Shown here: in pieces, positions 56,053 through 64,000 of the stretch
How positions within the stretch are numbered: the first letter of the stretch is position 1
Layout: every line of letters begins with the position of its first letter
Assembly (NCBI RefSeq): GCF_000218625.1
Contig: NC_015672.1
Span: forward strand, 2,021,451-2,085,450
DNA length: 64,000 nt
Source of the DNA: Flexistipes sinusarabici DSM 4947
GTDB lineage: Bacteria; Chrysiogenota; Deferribacteres; Deferribacterales; Flexistipitaceae
Direction: 5' to 3'
The notes under the pieces: model-generated
The model's database searches: none
What the model saw: only the letters and a program-made list of their open reading frames with translations
What the model was told of the DNA's origin: nothing
Program-made: the position numbers and the translations under genes

Positions 56053-57061
56053 TTTCCTCTTCCTCTTTTTTCTTCATATACCTGACAACTTTATATAAAT
56101 CTTTGAAAGCAGTTACATTTCTCCGCCAGAGTTTGTGGTCCACAACAGGGGCTCCGGAATAAATTCCCTTTTTGTCAATATCAGAAGATACCCCGGATTT
56201 AGAGCCTATCATAACGCCATCAGCTACATAAACATGATCAGAAATACCAACCTGGCCACCCAGGACAACAAAGTCTCCTATTTTTGAACTACCGCCGATA
56301 GCTGTTTGTGCAACAATTATACAATGCTTACCGATTTTTACATTATGTCCAACCTGGACAAGGTTGTCAATTTTTGTCCCCTCCCCGATAACAGTGGAAG
56401 ACAGTGTACCTTTATCCACTGAGCAGTTGGAACCTATTTCTACATTATCCTCTATAACAACACGCCCAATATGCTTGATTTTCAGATGTCCCTGTTTTGT
56501 ATTTACAAATCCGAAACCGTCTGAACCGACAACCGTCCCTGCATGGATAATCACATTGTTACCTATAATACAGTTGTCATATATTGTTACATTGGGGTAA
56601 ATTGTACAGTTATCACCAACAGAAACATTATTTCCAATTACTGCGCCGGACTTGATTTTGCAGCATCTGCCGATTTTACTGGAGGCACCAATACTGACAT
56701 TATTCCCAATACAAGCATCTCCCGCAATTACAGCATCTTTTTCCACATAAGCGGACTCTGAAATAAACCCGGCATGCTGCTCATCCGGATAAAAAATATC
56801 GATAATGCATTTTAAAGCATACTTATAATCATCCACAATAATTGCAGACTTATTAAGGAGATTACTATATTTATCAAACAGTTTTGCAGGCACCACAAAA
56901 GCGGAAACGTTTTCAGTGTCATACATTTCAAGCATTTGTATGTCAGTCAGGAGTGCAAGCGAATTATCAGCTGTCTCGTTAATATCAGAGATATCCCCAA
57001 CTTCTGCATCTTCACCTGAAAGCCTGGCACCGATTTTTTCGGCAATAAAGCTAAGCTTCAT
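56042..57061 (-). CDS. lpxD: UDP-3-O-acylglucosamine N-acyltransferase LpxD
   Basis: About 339 residues: an N-terminal uridine-binding domain followed by left-handed beta-helix repeats ([14 protein letters not shown] and onward), the catalytic His region [10 protein letters not shown] and a C-terminal helix. The start at 57061 ([11 protein letters not shown]) matches family N-termini; the frame is open 8 codons further but those overlap ompH coding sequence. It overlaps fabZ by 11 bases. Confidence 0.95.
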   Translation of the reverse strand: MKLSFIAEKIGARLSGEDAEVGDISDINETADNSLALLTDIQMLEMYDTENVSAFVVPAKLFDKYSNLLNKSAIIVDDYKYALKCIIDIFYPDEQHAGFISESAYVEKDAVIAGDACIGNNVSIGASSKIGRCCKIKSGAVIGNNVSVGDNCTIYPNVTIYDNCIIGNNVIIHAGTVVGSDGFGFVNTKQGHLKIKHIGRVVIEDNVEIGSNCSVDKGTLSSTVIGEGTKIDNLVQVGHNVKIGKHCIIVAQTAIGGSSKIGDFVVLGGQVGISDHVYVADGVMIGSKSGVSSDIDKKGIYSGAPVVDHKLWRRNVTAFKDLYKVVRYMKKKEEEENEH

Positions 57062-57063
57062 GA

Positions 57064-57588
57064 TTAATTGTTTTCCGCATTCCATTCCTTATTATATCTT
57101 TCAATCACAATAGGAGTAATATCCACCGTTTCCGAGTTATGAACAATACCTGCTTCCTGCTTTTCCATGATTATGTCATATTTTAGCTCCTTACCGAGTT
57201 CACTGACAACCTGTGTCAACTCTTTGGCAATTCTGTTAACATATGATCTTTCCTGCCTCTGCAACTCTGCATTTGAATCCTCTATCATTCTTTTTAAATC
57301 CTTCAGTTTATCCTGATACTCTGCCATTTTGTTTTGTTTTGCCTGCTCGGAAAGTACCCCGCTTTGACTGTTGAGTTCTGTCTGCATATTTTGCAGATCT
57401 TCTCTTTTTTTCTGAATTTTTTCCTGCATCTCTTTGTACTCTTGCTCTATTTTCTTAGATGCTGCCTTACCTGCATCACACTCATCCAGAGCTTTCTGCA
57501 TATCCACAACACCCACTTTGAGTTCAGCAAAAGCCATTGATGACAACACAAAAATAAACATGAAACTGATTACTGCTATTTTCCTCAC
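57064..57588 (-). CDS. OmpH/Skp-like periplasmic chaperone
   Basis: A 174-residue protein with a signal peptide (cleavage after about residue 21, SSMAFA) and a long coiled-coil rich in Lys/Glu/Gln (residues about 35-120). Skp-type chaperones hold unfolded outer-membrane proteins for BamA, encoded just upstream. Low sequence identity is normal for this family; the bamA-ompH-lpxD context supports the call. Confidence 0.92.
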   Translation of the reverse strand: MRKIAVISFMFIFVLSSMAFAELKVGVVDMQKALDECDAGKAASKKIEQEYKEMQEKIQKKREDLQNMQTELNSQSGVLSEQAKQNKMAEYQDKLKDLKRMIEDSNAELQRQERSYVNRIAKELTQVVSELGKELKYDIIMEKQEAGIVHNSETVDITPIVIERYNKEWNAENN

Positions 57589-57615
57589 AATTACCTCCTG
57601 ATTTATATTAATTTT

Positions 57616-59850
57616 TTAAAACGTCCCGCCTATTGAAAAATCCCACTGGGCTTGCTCTTCATCCTTTTTCTTATCCAATTTGTAGCCATACTCCAATCTG
57701 AGAGGGCCTATGGGGCTGAACCAGCGGAAACCAAATCCCACTGAACTTCTCATATCTTTTTCAAAATAATTTTCATCATTATCATATACCTGACCGGTAT
57801 CATAAAAAAGCACACCTTTCAGATTAGACGCTTCGGAAAGAGGAAAGATTAGCTCTGCATTGAAAAGCAGGAATTTGTTTCCGCCGTATTCATAGCCGTT
57901 TTCATCAACCGGGGAAATATCTCCGTAATCAAATCCTCTGACGCTGTGCATTCCACCTAATCTGTACCGCTCATCTATGGGAAGTTTCTTATCATCCAGT
58001 GACTCCATATATCCTGCCTCACCGTGCAGCATACCAACAAACTTCCACCAGAGGGGCACATACTGACTTGATTCGATACCGGCTTTGTAAAAATTACTGT
58101 CTCCGCCCAGAAACGTATCCGCATATTTTACAAACAAACTTGACTTGTTTCCTCGTGTGGGATCGACAGGATGGTTTAATGTATTCCATACAAGCTTCGG
58201 AGTAAAACTTACAGTGGTTGTTATGCCTTTTTGATCCCTGATATATTGTGAGGCGTCATCATCAATTGAAGTTATATCAACTTTTTCATAGGCAAACCGG
58301 TAATACATATTAAGTTTTCTTTTAATGATGGGATGCCCTATTCTTAATGCACCGCCTGTAGAATCTTTAGTATATTCGTAGTAACTCCGTCTGAATTTAT
58401 ACAAGTCAAACCCGAATGAGATAGGTCTGTCAAAAAGCCACTGATTAGTAAAACTTAATGTATAGTCTGTTCTTTTGGAAGAGAACTCGGATTTCAGACT
58501 CAAATCATAGCCATATCCCAGCAGATTTTTCTGTGAAACCTGTATCATTCCCACAGCACCGTCCAGACTTGAATATCCTGCACCTATGGTAAACATACCT
58601 GTGGGCTTTTCATTAACAGACAAATTTAAATTTATACTGTTGTTGTCCACTCTGTCTTCGACCAGCTTCACCTGCTCAAAATAGTTTAGATACTCTATTT
58701 GTTTTTTGGACTGTTGAATTTTCAAACTGTCATACTTGTCTTTTTCAACGATATCAAACTGCCTTCTGATAACCCTGTCACGGGTTTTTGTATTGCCGGT
58801 TATTTTTATTTTATTAATATAATACAGGTTATTTTCCGTAATTTTATAGGTTATATTAACCTTTCTGGTACTTTCATTAACAGAAGTTGACGGATTAACA
58901 TTAGCATAAGCGTATCCAATCTTGGTAAACGCCTTTGTTAAAGACTCGATATCTTTCTGAAACTTCTCACTTTTAAAAAGATCCCCCTCTTTAAGGGTAA
59001 TTACTTTTCTCAAATATTCATCTGTCCGATGCTCATTTCCTTTAAAGCGAATTTCACCTATATGATACTGTTTGCCTTCCTGGATTCGAAAAACAAGGGT
59101 AATTTCCGTTTTATCCTCATTATATATAACTTCAGGTTTTCCCACTTTAGCCTGAATATATCCGTTATTAAGATAAGTGGCTCTTATTCTCTCTCTGTCA
59201 ATTGCCAGTTCCTGAGATTTCAACTTACCACTACCAGTAAACCAAGAAAAAAAACCTTTTTCACTTGTTTGGATAACATCCTTCAGCTTGTCGTCGGATA
59301 TATTGTCACTCCCGTAAAACTTTATTTCTTCGACCTTAGCTTCTTTTCCTTCGTTGAGAGAAAAAATGACATCAACAGTATTGTCCGGTCTTTGTTCTAC
59401 AGAAAAATTTATTTTAACATTATAGTAATTTCTGTCCTGATATTCAGCTTTTATAGTCTTTACAGCATTTTCAATAGCAGATTTTTCAAAGGCTTCCCCT
59501 TCTGATATAGATAATTTTTCCAGCAGGGCTTTTCTGTCTATTTCCTCATTACCCTCAAAATAGATATCATTGATAAATGGTTTCTCATCTACAATGTATG
59601 TAACAATCACCTTATCGGTAACCTTCAAATCAACCTTAATGTTAATAAAAAGACCTGTTTTATACAAAAGTCCGATAGACTTGTCAATTTCCGCCAGCTC
59701 AAATTCTGCGCCTTCCTGAACAGCTTTTACAAGAATTTTTTTATCAGGTACCCTCTTGTTACCCTCGACTATCACCCGATCAACTGTGGCTGCGTTCACT
59801 GTAAAAGCTGCAGCCAAAACTATCATAATAACCTTCAAATAAAGTCTCAT
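57616..59850 (-). CDS. bamA: Outer membrane protein assembly factor BamA
   Basis: About 744 residues with a signal peptide (MRLYLKVIMIVLAAAFTVNA), five POTRA domains (about 25-345) and a C-terminal beta-barrel including GLGGMHSVRGFDYGD-like VRGF motif and a terminal Phe (FSIGGTF). It folds and inserts outer-membrane proteins. The start at 59850 is chosen for the signal peptide and GGATGAG spacing; the frame is open to 59871 into hisG. Confidence 0.96.
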   Translation of the reverse strand: MRLYLKVIMIVLAAAFTVNAATVDRVIVEGNKRVPDKKILVKAVQEGAEFELAEIDKSIGLLYKTGLFINIKVDLKVTDKVIVTYIVDEKPFINDIYFEGNEEIDRKALLEKLSISEGEAFEKSAIENAVKTIKAEYQDRNYYNVKINFSVEQRPDNTVDVIFSLNEGKEAKVEEIKFYGSDNISDDKLKDVIQTSEKGFFSWFTGSGKLKSQELAIDRERIRATYLNNGYIQAKVGKPEVIYNEDKTEITLVFRIQEGKQYHIGEIRFKGNEHRTDEYLRKVITLKEGDLFKSEKFQKDIESLTKAFTKIGYAYANVNPSTSVNESTRKVNITYKITENNLYYINKIKITGNTKTRDRVIRRQFDIVEKDKYDSLKIQQSKKQIEYLNYFEQVKLVEDRVDNNSINLNLSVNEKPTGMFTIGAGYSSLDGAVGMIQVSQKNLLGYGYDLSLKSEFSSKRTDYTLSFTNQWLFDRPISFGFDLYKFRRSYYEYTKDSTGGALRIGHPIIKRKLNMYYRFAYEKVDITSIDDDASQYIRDQKGITTTVSFTPKLVWNTLNHPVDPTRGNKSSLFVKYADTFLGGDSNFYKAGIESSQYVPLWWKFVGMLHGEAGYMESLDDKKLPIDERYRLGGMHSVRGFDYGDISPVDENGYEYGGNKFLLFNAELIFPLSEASNLKGVLFYDTGQVYDNDENYFEKDMRSSVGFGFRWFSPIGPLRLEYGYKLDKKKDEEQAQWDFSIGGTF

Positions 59851-59854
59851 AAAA

Positions 59855-60478
59855 TCACTCATCCAATACATTTATTATATTTTTTATCCTTTCAGATTTG
59901 CTCTTGGATAAATTCTTGTTTGCCACAAGACGCGCCGTTGATTCAAGAATTGTTTCAACTTCCTCGAGACCGTTTTTTTTAAGCGTTTCACCGGTGGAAA
60001 CAAGATCCACAATAAAATCCGACAAACCAAGCAGTGGAGCAATTTCAATCGATCCGTATAATTTCACTGTTTCCACAAGCACTCCCCTGGAAGCAAAAAA
60101 ATCTTTAGTAATATTTACAAATTTGGTCGCAACACGCATATCGTGAGCGTATGAATTGCTGCCGCCTCTTTTGGCAGCGACACACAGCCTGCAGTATCCA
60201 AAACCGAGATCCTTGAACTCGTATAGCTCAGGATTTAACTCCAGAAGGATATCCTTTCCCACAACACCCAAATCGCATGCGCCGTGCTCCACATAGGTGG
60301 GCACATCCATATTCCTTATCATCAGAAAACGAACTTTCCCTTTTGTGTCCTCAAAAATCAGTTTACGGGATTTGAAGTTTATACTTTCTTTGTTTATGAT
60401 ACGGTGGCTGTCCAAAAGGTTCACCGTCTCTTCAGCTAACCGCCCCTTAGGCAGTGCTATTGTTAAATAATCATTCAT
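59855..60478 (-). CDS. hisG: ATP phosphoribosyltransferase, short form (HisG)
   Basis: About 207 residues, the catalytic core only (ALPKGRLAEET, DLGVVGKD, DLVSTGETLKKNGL), lacking the C-terminal regulatory domain of long HisG. Short HisG needs the HisZ partner, not present in the window. The ATG at 60478 lies inside the end of murA, with GAGGGTGG upstream. An isolated histidine gene in an envelope operon. Confidence 0.95.
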   Translation of the reverse strand: MNDYLTIALPKGRLAEETVNLLDSHRIINKESINFKSRKLIFEDTKGKVRFLMIRNMDVPTYVEHGACDLGVVGKDILLELNPELYEFKDLGFGYCRLCVAAKRGGSNSYAHDMRVATKFVNITKDFFASRGVLVETVKLYGSIEIAPLLGLSDFIVDLVSTGETLKKNGLEEVETILESTARLVANKNLSKSKSERIKNIINVLDE

Positions 60479-61730
60479 CAGCCACCCTCTCCACACTGAT
60501 TCCGAGCTCTGCCATCTTTCTATCAAAACCATCATAACCCCGGTCCAAATGATAAACCCTGTGTATATGGCTTTCCCCTTCAGCAAGCATCGCAGCGATA
60601 AACAGACCGGCGCTTGCCCGCAGGTCAGATGCCATAACATGAGCACCTGTAAGCTTGTCAACACCTTTCACAACAGCAGATCTGTTTTTAAGTGTAATAT
60701 CTGCGCCCATGCGCTTCATCTCCGCAACATGCATAAACCGGTTTTCAAAAATATTCTCCGTAATAACCGATATACCCGATGCCACTGTCATACATGCCAT
60801 AAATTGTGCCTGCATATCAGTGGGAAATCCGGGGTAAGGCTGGGTACTCACATCTGCTGAAGAGGGTCTTTCATTTGCCGAAGCTCTTATGCAGTCCTCT
60901 TTTATATCGATATTGAGACCAATCTCTTTCAACTTATCCAGCATTACGCCCATATGTTTCACCGGCGCATTTTTCAAAGTCAATTCTCCGCCTACTGCTG
61001 CAAGAGCACAGAGAAAAGTACCGGCTTCTATCCTGTCGGTCATGACAGAATAACTGCAAGGCTTTAATACTTTAACACCTCTGACAGTGATTGTCGAAGA
61101 ACCTGCGCCTTTTATATCTGCACCCATTTTATTAAGGAAATTTATCAAATCAATGACTTCAGGTTCCCTGGCAGCATTTTTAATTACTGTAACCCCTTCA
61201 GCGAGAGCAGCTGCCATTATGATATTTTCAGTACCTGTTACAGTCACAATATCAAAATTGATATCGGCACCTTTAAGACCGTCACATTCCGCCTCAATAT
61301 AGCCGTGCTTAATCTCAACATCCGCACCCATCTGGGTCAGAGCTTTTATATGAAGATCAACCGGACGCTCCCCTATAGCACAACCGCCGGGAAGGGAAAT
61401 CCTGGCTTTTTTGCGTTTTGCCAGAAGCGGTCCAAGCATAAGCACTCCAGCCCGCATCAGTTTTACCAGCTCATAAGGAGCTGTATAAAAATCTCTGTTT
61501 TCAACATTAAGTACAGTGACATCATTCTGCACCTGACGAGAGGTTATCCCAAGCACATCAAGCATCCCGAGCATTGTACTTATATCCCTCAACTTGGGAA
61601 TATTGCTCAGATAATATTCCCCTTCGGCTAAAATTGTTGCACAAAGGATTGGAAGAGCAGCATTTTTAGCACCGCTGACCTTCACACTTCCGTTTATCTT
61701 ATTGCCACCTTTAACTATCAGTTTTTCCAC
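60471..61730 (-). CDS. murA: UDP-N-acetylglucosamine 1-carboxyvinyltransferase MurA
   Basis: A 419-residue EPT-fold enzyme for the first committed step of peptidoglycan synthesis. It has GGNKINGSVKVSGAKNAALP at the N-terminus and the fosfomycin-target Cys in LPGGCAIGERPVD. Overlaps prmC by 13 bases. Confidence 0.97.
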   Translation of the reverse strand: MEKLIVKGGNKINGSVKVSGAKNAALPILCATILAEGEYYLSNIPKLRDISTMLGMLDVLGITSRQVQNDVTVLNVENRDFYTAPYELVKLMRAGVLMLGPLLAKRKKARISLPGGCAIGERPVDLHIKALTQMGADVEIKHGYIEAECDGLKGADINFDIVTVTGTENIIMAAALAEGVTVIKNAAREPEVIDLINFLNKMGADIKGAGSSTITVRGVKVLKPCSYSVMTDRIEAGTFLCALAAVGGELTLKNAPVKHMGVMLDKLKEIGLNIDIKEDCIRASANERPSSADVSTQPYPGFPTDMQAQFMACMTVASGISVITENIFENRFMHVAEMKRMGADITLKNRSAVVKGVDKLTGAHVMASDLRASAGLFIAAMLAEGESHIHRVYHLDRGYDGFDRKMAELGISVERVADE

Positions 61731-62548
61731 ATCATTATCCTGTCACGCCCGGCCAGATCTTTAATAAATTCGACTTTTTCATTCTTGTATATTAATTCAA
61801 GATCCTTTTTATGAGTATTTCCTATTTCATAAAAAACAATTGCATCCTTTTTACATAATTTATTAAGCTTAGACAATAGCTTTTTATAAAAAAACAGACC
61901 GTTATCCGGAGCAAACAGAGCCTCTCTAGGTTCAAAAAGAATTGATTTTTCATATTTATCCGTTTCTGAAACATAGGGCGGATTGCAGATAATAATATCA
62001 AAACGTGTTTTATGAAACATATCGGAATCAAGCATATCGGCACAAACAAAAAATGATCTTTCATCCGGATCGTACTTTAAGGCGTTCTTTTTGGCAACAT
62101 TCAGGGCATGATAACTTTTGTCTACCCCGAGTCCTTTAAAATGTTTAAGCTCATTAAGCAGGGTAAGCAGTATGCACCCTGAGCCCGTCCCCAAATCAAG
62201 TATCAGACCATTTTCTTTTTTCACATATTTTAATACAGTATCCACCAAAATTTCCGTTTCAATGCGTGGAATTAAAACACTTTCATCGACATAAAATTCT
62301 CTGCCGTAAAACTCCCTGCGGTTTGTTATATAGGCTGGGGGAATTCCTTTCTCCAGTTTTCGGATAAAATCGTCAAAATCAGAAATCGGGGTAAATTTTG
62401 TATGGGAAAAAAGTGCTAATTTCTTGTAAGGAATACCTGTAACATAAGATACCAAATCACCGGCATCACTTTTGGATAGATTGTAGTATTTACATAGAGC
62501 ATAAATTATTTCGGAAATATTTTTTTCTTTCCAGGAGTTTGAAATCAT
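61718..62548 (-). CDS. prmC: Release factor glutamine methyltransferase PrmC (HemK)
   Basis: A 276-residue class I methyltransferase that methylates the Gln of the GGQ motif in release factors. AdoMet loop LDLGTGSGCILLTLL and active site IICNPPYVSETD are present, after an N-terminal helical domain. It lies directly downstream of its substrate gene prfA, 7 bases apart. Confidence 0.96.
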   Translation of the reverse strand: MISNSWKEKNISEIIYALCKYYNLSKSDAGDLVSYVTGIPYKKLALFSHTKFTPISDFDDFIRKLEKGIPPAYITNRREFYGREFYVDESVLIPRIETEILVDTVLKYVKKENGLILDLGTGSGCILLTLLNELKHFKGLGVDKSYHALNVAKKNALKYDPDERSFFVCADMLDSDMFHKTRFDIIICNPPYVSETDKYEKSILFEPREALFAPDNGLFFYKKLLSKLNKLCKKDAIVFYEIGNTHKKDLELIYKNEKVEFIKDLAGRDRIMMWKN

Positions 62549-62555
62549 AAAACAT

Positions 62556-63626
62556 TTATAAGCCGGCTTCTTTCAATCTTTCCGTTTCATCATATGTCCA
62601 GAGAGCTTCCAGCAGTTCGTCTATCTCCCCTTCCAGGAATTTATCCAAACTGTGGCTTGTGTAATTAATTCTGTGATCGGTTACGCGGTTCTGAGGGAAA
62701 TTGTATGTCCTGATTCTTTCGCTTCTGTCACCTGAGCCAACCTGAAGTTTCCTGCTTTCGGCAATTTCCTCTTCCTGCTTTCTAATCTCCATGTTGAGAA
62801 GTTTTGCTTTTAGAAGCTTCATTGCCTTGTCTTTGTTCTTTGTCTGGCTTCTTTCATCCTGGCAGGAAACCACAATACCGGTGGGCTCATGAGTTATCCT
62901 TACCGCCGAATCGGTGGTATTCACATGCTGTCCGCCTGCACCGCTCGCCCTGAAAACATCTATCCTCAAATCATTCTGGTCTATCTCCAGCTCCACATCT
63001 TCGGCTTCCGGAAGAACTGCAACAGTACACGCAGAAGTATGTATCCTTCCGCCGGATTCGGTTTCCGGAATTCGCTGCACTCTGTGTCCGCCGGCTTCAA
63101 ATTTCAAATGACTGTAAGCACCCCTGCCTTTAATCAGTAAGACAACTTCCTTGTATCCGCCTACTCCGGTCTCGTTAGCTTCTACAATCTCCGTTTTAAA
63201 ACCTTTTCTTTCGGCATACCTTGTATACATTCTCAACAAATCGGCCACAAAGAGCGTTGCTTCATCCCCGCCTGTCCCGGCTCGTATTTCAAGATAAATA
63301 TTCTTCTCATCAAAGGGATCTTTGGGCACCAGGAGTCTCTTTATATCGTGTTCGAGCTCACACAGTTTATCTTCATTCTCTTTCTTCTCTGCTTCCGCAA
63401 GTTCTTTCAGTTCGGAATCGCTGGATTTTGCCAATATTTCTTTGGCTTCGTCAACCCTTTCAAGAGCTGTTGTGTATTCATCATATTTTTCCACAATGGG
63501 TTTTAGTTCGGAAAGTTCCCTGGCGTATTTCTGGAAAAGATTCTGATCGGCTATGACATCCGGATCGGTCATTTTTTCTGTTAGCATGTCATATTTTTCT
63601 TTCACTTCAGCCAGCTTTTCATACAT
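62556..63626 (-). CDS. prfA: Peptide chain release factor 1
   Basis: A 356-residue protein with an N-terminal coiled region, the codon-recognition domain (RVQRIPETESGGRIHTSACTVAV-type segment) and the peptidyl-hydrolase loop GAGGQHVNTTDSAVRITH containing GGQ. The P-x-T form (PET) identifies RF1, not RF2. The start overlaps the DUF1385 stop. Confidence 0.97.
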   Translation of the reverse strand: MYEKLAEVKEKYDMLTEKMTDPDVIADQNLFQKYARELSELKPIVEKYDEYTTALERVDEAKEILAKSSDSELKELAEAEKKENEDKLCELEHDIKRLLVPKDPFDEKNIYLEIRAGTGGDEATLFVADLLRMYTRYAERKGFKTEIVEANETGVGGYKEVVLLIKGRGAYSHLKFEAGGHRVQRIPETESGGRIHTSACTVAVLPEAEDVELEIDQNDLRIDVFRASGAGGQHVNTTDSAVRITHEPTGIVVSCQDERSQTKNKDKAMKLLKAKLLNMEIRKQEEEIAESRKLQVGSGDRSERIRTYNFPQNRVTDHRINYTSHSLDKFLEGEIDELLEALWTYDETERLKEAGL

Positions 63627-64000
63627 AAACTACGCCTTCCTCTTCCACATTCTCTCCCAAAGCTTCCCGCAGTGACAACAAAGCAACTTCAAGCTGTTTG
63701 TCATCAGGCTCTTTGGTGGTAATCTTCTGCAGCCACAAACCGGGAACAATAAGCAGCTGAATAAGTTTACCCGATTGATTTCTGCTGCTGAATTTCAGTA
63801 TTTCATATGAAATCCCGGCTATAACAGGGATAAAAACAAGTCTGGATGCAAACTTAATTACAAAATGGGAATCTTTCGGAATGACGCTGAAAACAAAAAT
63901 ACTTACTATCATAACAATGAGCAGAAAACTTGTGCCGCATCTCGGATGAAACCTGCTCTTGGTTCGGGCATTTTCCACTGTCAGCTCTTCACCGGCTTCA
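63619..64000 (-). CDS. DUF1385 (YqhQ-like) membrane protein, C-terminal part
   Basis: The frame runs off the window end; the visible ~126 residues are the C-terminal part of a DUF1385 protein. It contains EAGEELTVENARTKSRFHPRCGTSF, two or three membrane helices and GLWLQKITTKEPDDKQLEVA. The family is often found upstream of prfA-prmC; its function is not established here. The true start lies beyond 64000. Confidence 0.93.
   Translation of the reverse strand, partial: EAGEELTVENARTKSRFHPRCGTSFLLIVMIVSIFVFSVIPKDSHFVIKFASRLVFIPVIAGISYEILKFSSRNQSGKLIQLLIVPGLWLQKITTKEPDDKQLEVALLSLREALGENVEEEGVVYV

Noticed and set aside
59855-60664. Longer HisG starting at 60664
   Set aside because: The upstream codons overlap murA out of frame and are not HisG-like; the ATG at 60478 gives the standard short HisG N-terminus.

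Overview
The window looks like a chromosome segment of a moderately halophilic, anaerobic, Gram-negative member of the Deferribacterota, probably Flexistipes-like. This is an inference from gene content: a Na+-translocating NADH:quinone reductase (Nqr) operon, ectoine uptake and breakdown genes, a lipid A/outer-membrane cluster (bamA, ompH, lpxD, fabZ, lpxA, lpxI), a bacterial STT3-type oligosaccharyltransferase, and a very high insertion sequence (IS) load in an AT-rich background. No rRNA, tRNA or CRISPR was seen.

Layout. 1-375 is a repeat-rich intergenic island. 322-6298 (minus) is nqrABCDEF plus a small NqrM-like gene. 6364-10611 is an IS composite (IS4 fragment, IS21, complete IS4) inside a single 9-bp target duplication. 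10640-12440 holds a second repeat island and an IS110-family element with a readable bridge RNA. 12440-21031 alternates IS copies (two IS5, one IS21, one IS110 remnant) with three ordinary genes (CoA-binding protein, carA, mltG). 21032-22414 has an IS-truncated HepT/MntA toxin-antitoxin pair and a RAYT (REP-associated) transposase flanked by its own palindromes. 22442-35588 is the most heavily invaded part: IS1380 copy A, a WecA/MraY-like glycosyl-1-phosphate transferase, the 5' part of the STT3 gene, and then 9.5 kb of IS elements nested up to three deep before the STT3 gene resumes at 35589.

36752-41879 (minus) is a putative ectoine-degradation operon (M20 deacetylase, EctB/DoeD aminotransferase, DoeA hydrolase, DoeC-like aldehyde dehydrogenase). 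42659-46036 (plus) is full-length cobalamin-dependent methionine synthase. 46184-49314 (minus) is the ectoine/hydroxyectoine ABC transporter ehuBCDA. Together, uptake and hydrolysis would convert ectoine to aspartate. From 49691 to the end (all minus) the window is ordinary housekeeping: DUF1015, tyrS, a prepilin peptidase, and a tightly packed series lpxI, Gfo/Idh oxidoreductase, lpxA, fabZ, lpxD, ompH, bamA, hisG, murA, prmC, prfA and a DUF1385 gene running off the end.

The most interesting signals are: (1) the IS110 leader contains target and donor guide segments matching the host's own dispersed hairpin repeat and the element's own ends; (2) the STT3 gene is broken by layered IS insertions whose order can be read from target duplications, with a deletion explicable by recombination between two IS1182-like copies; (3) a RAYT gene with three matching hairpins, and an unrelated two-hairpin element that has inserted into a transposase gene.
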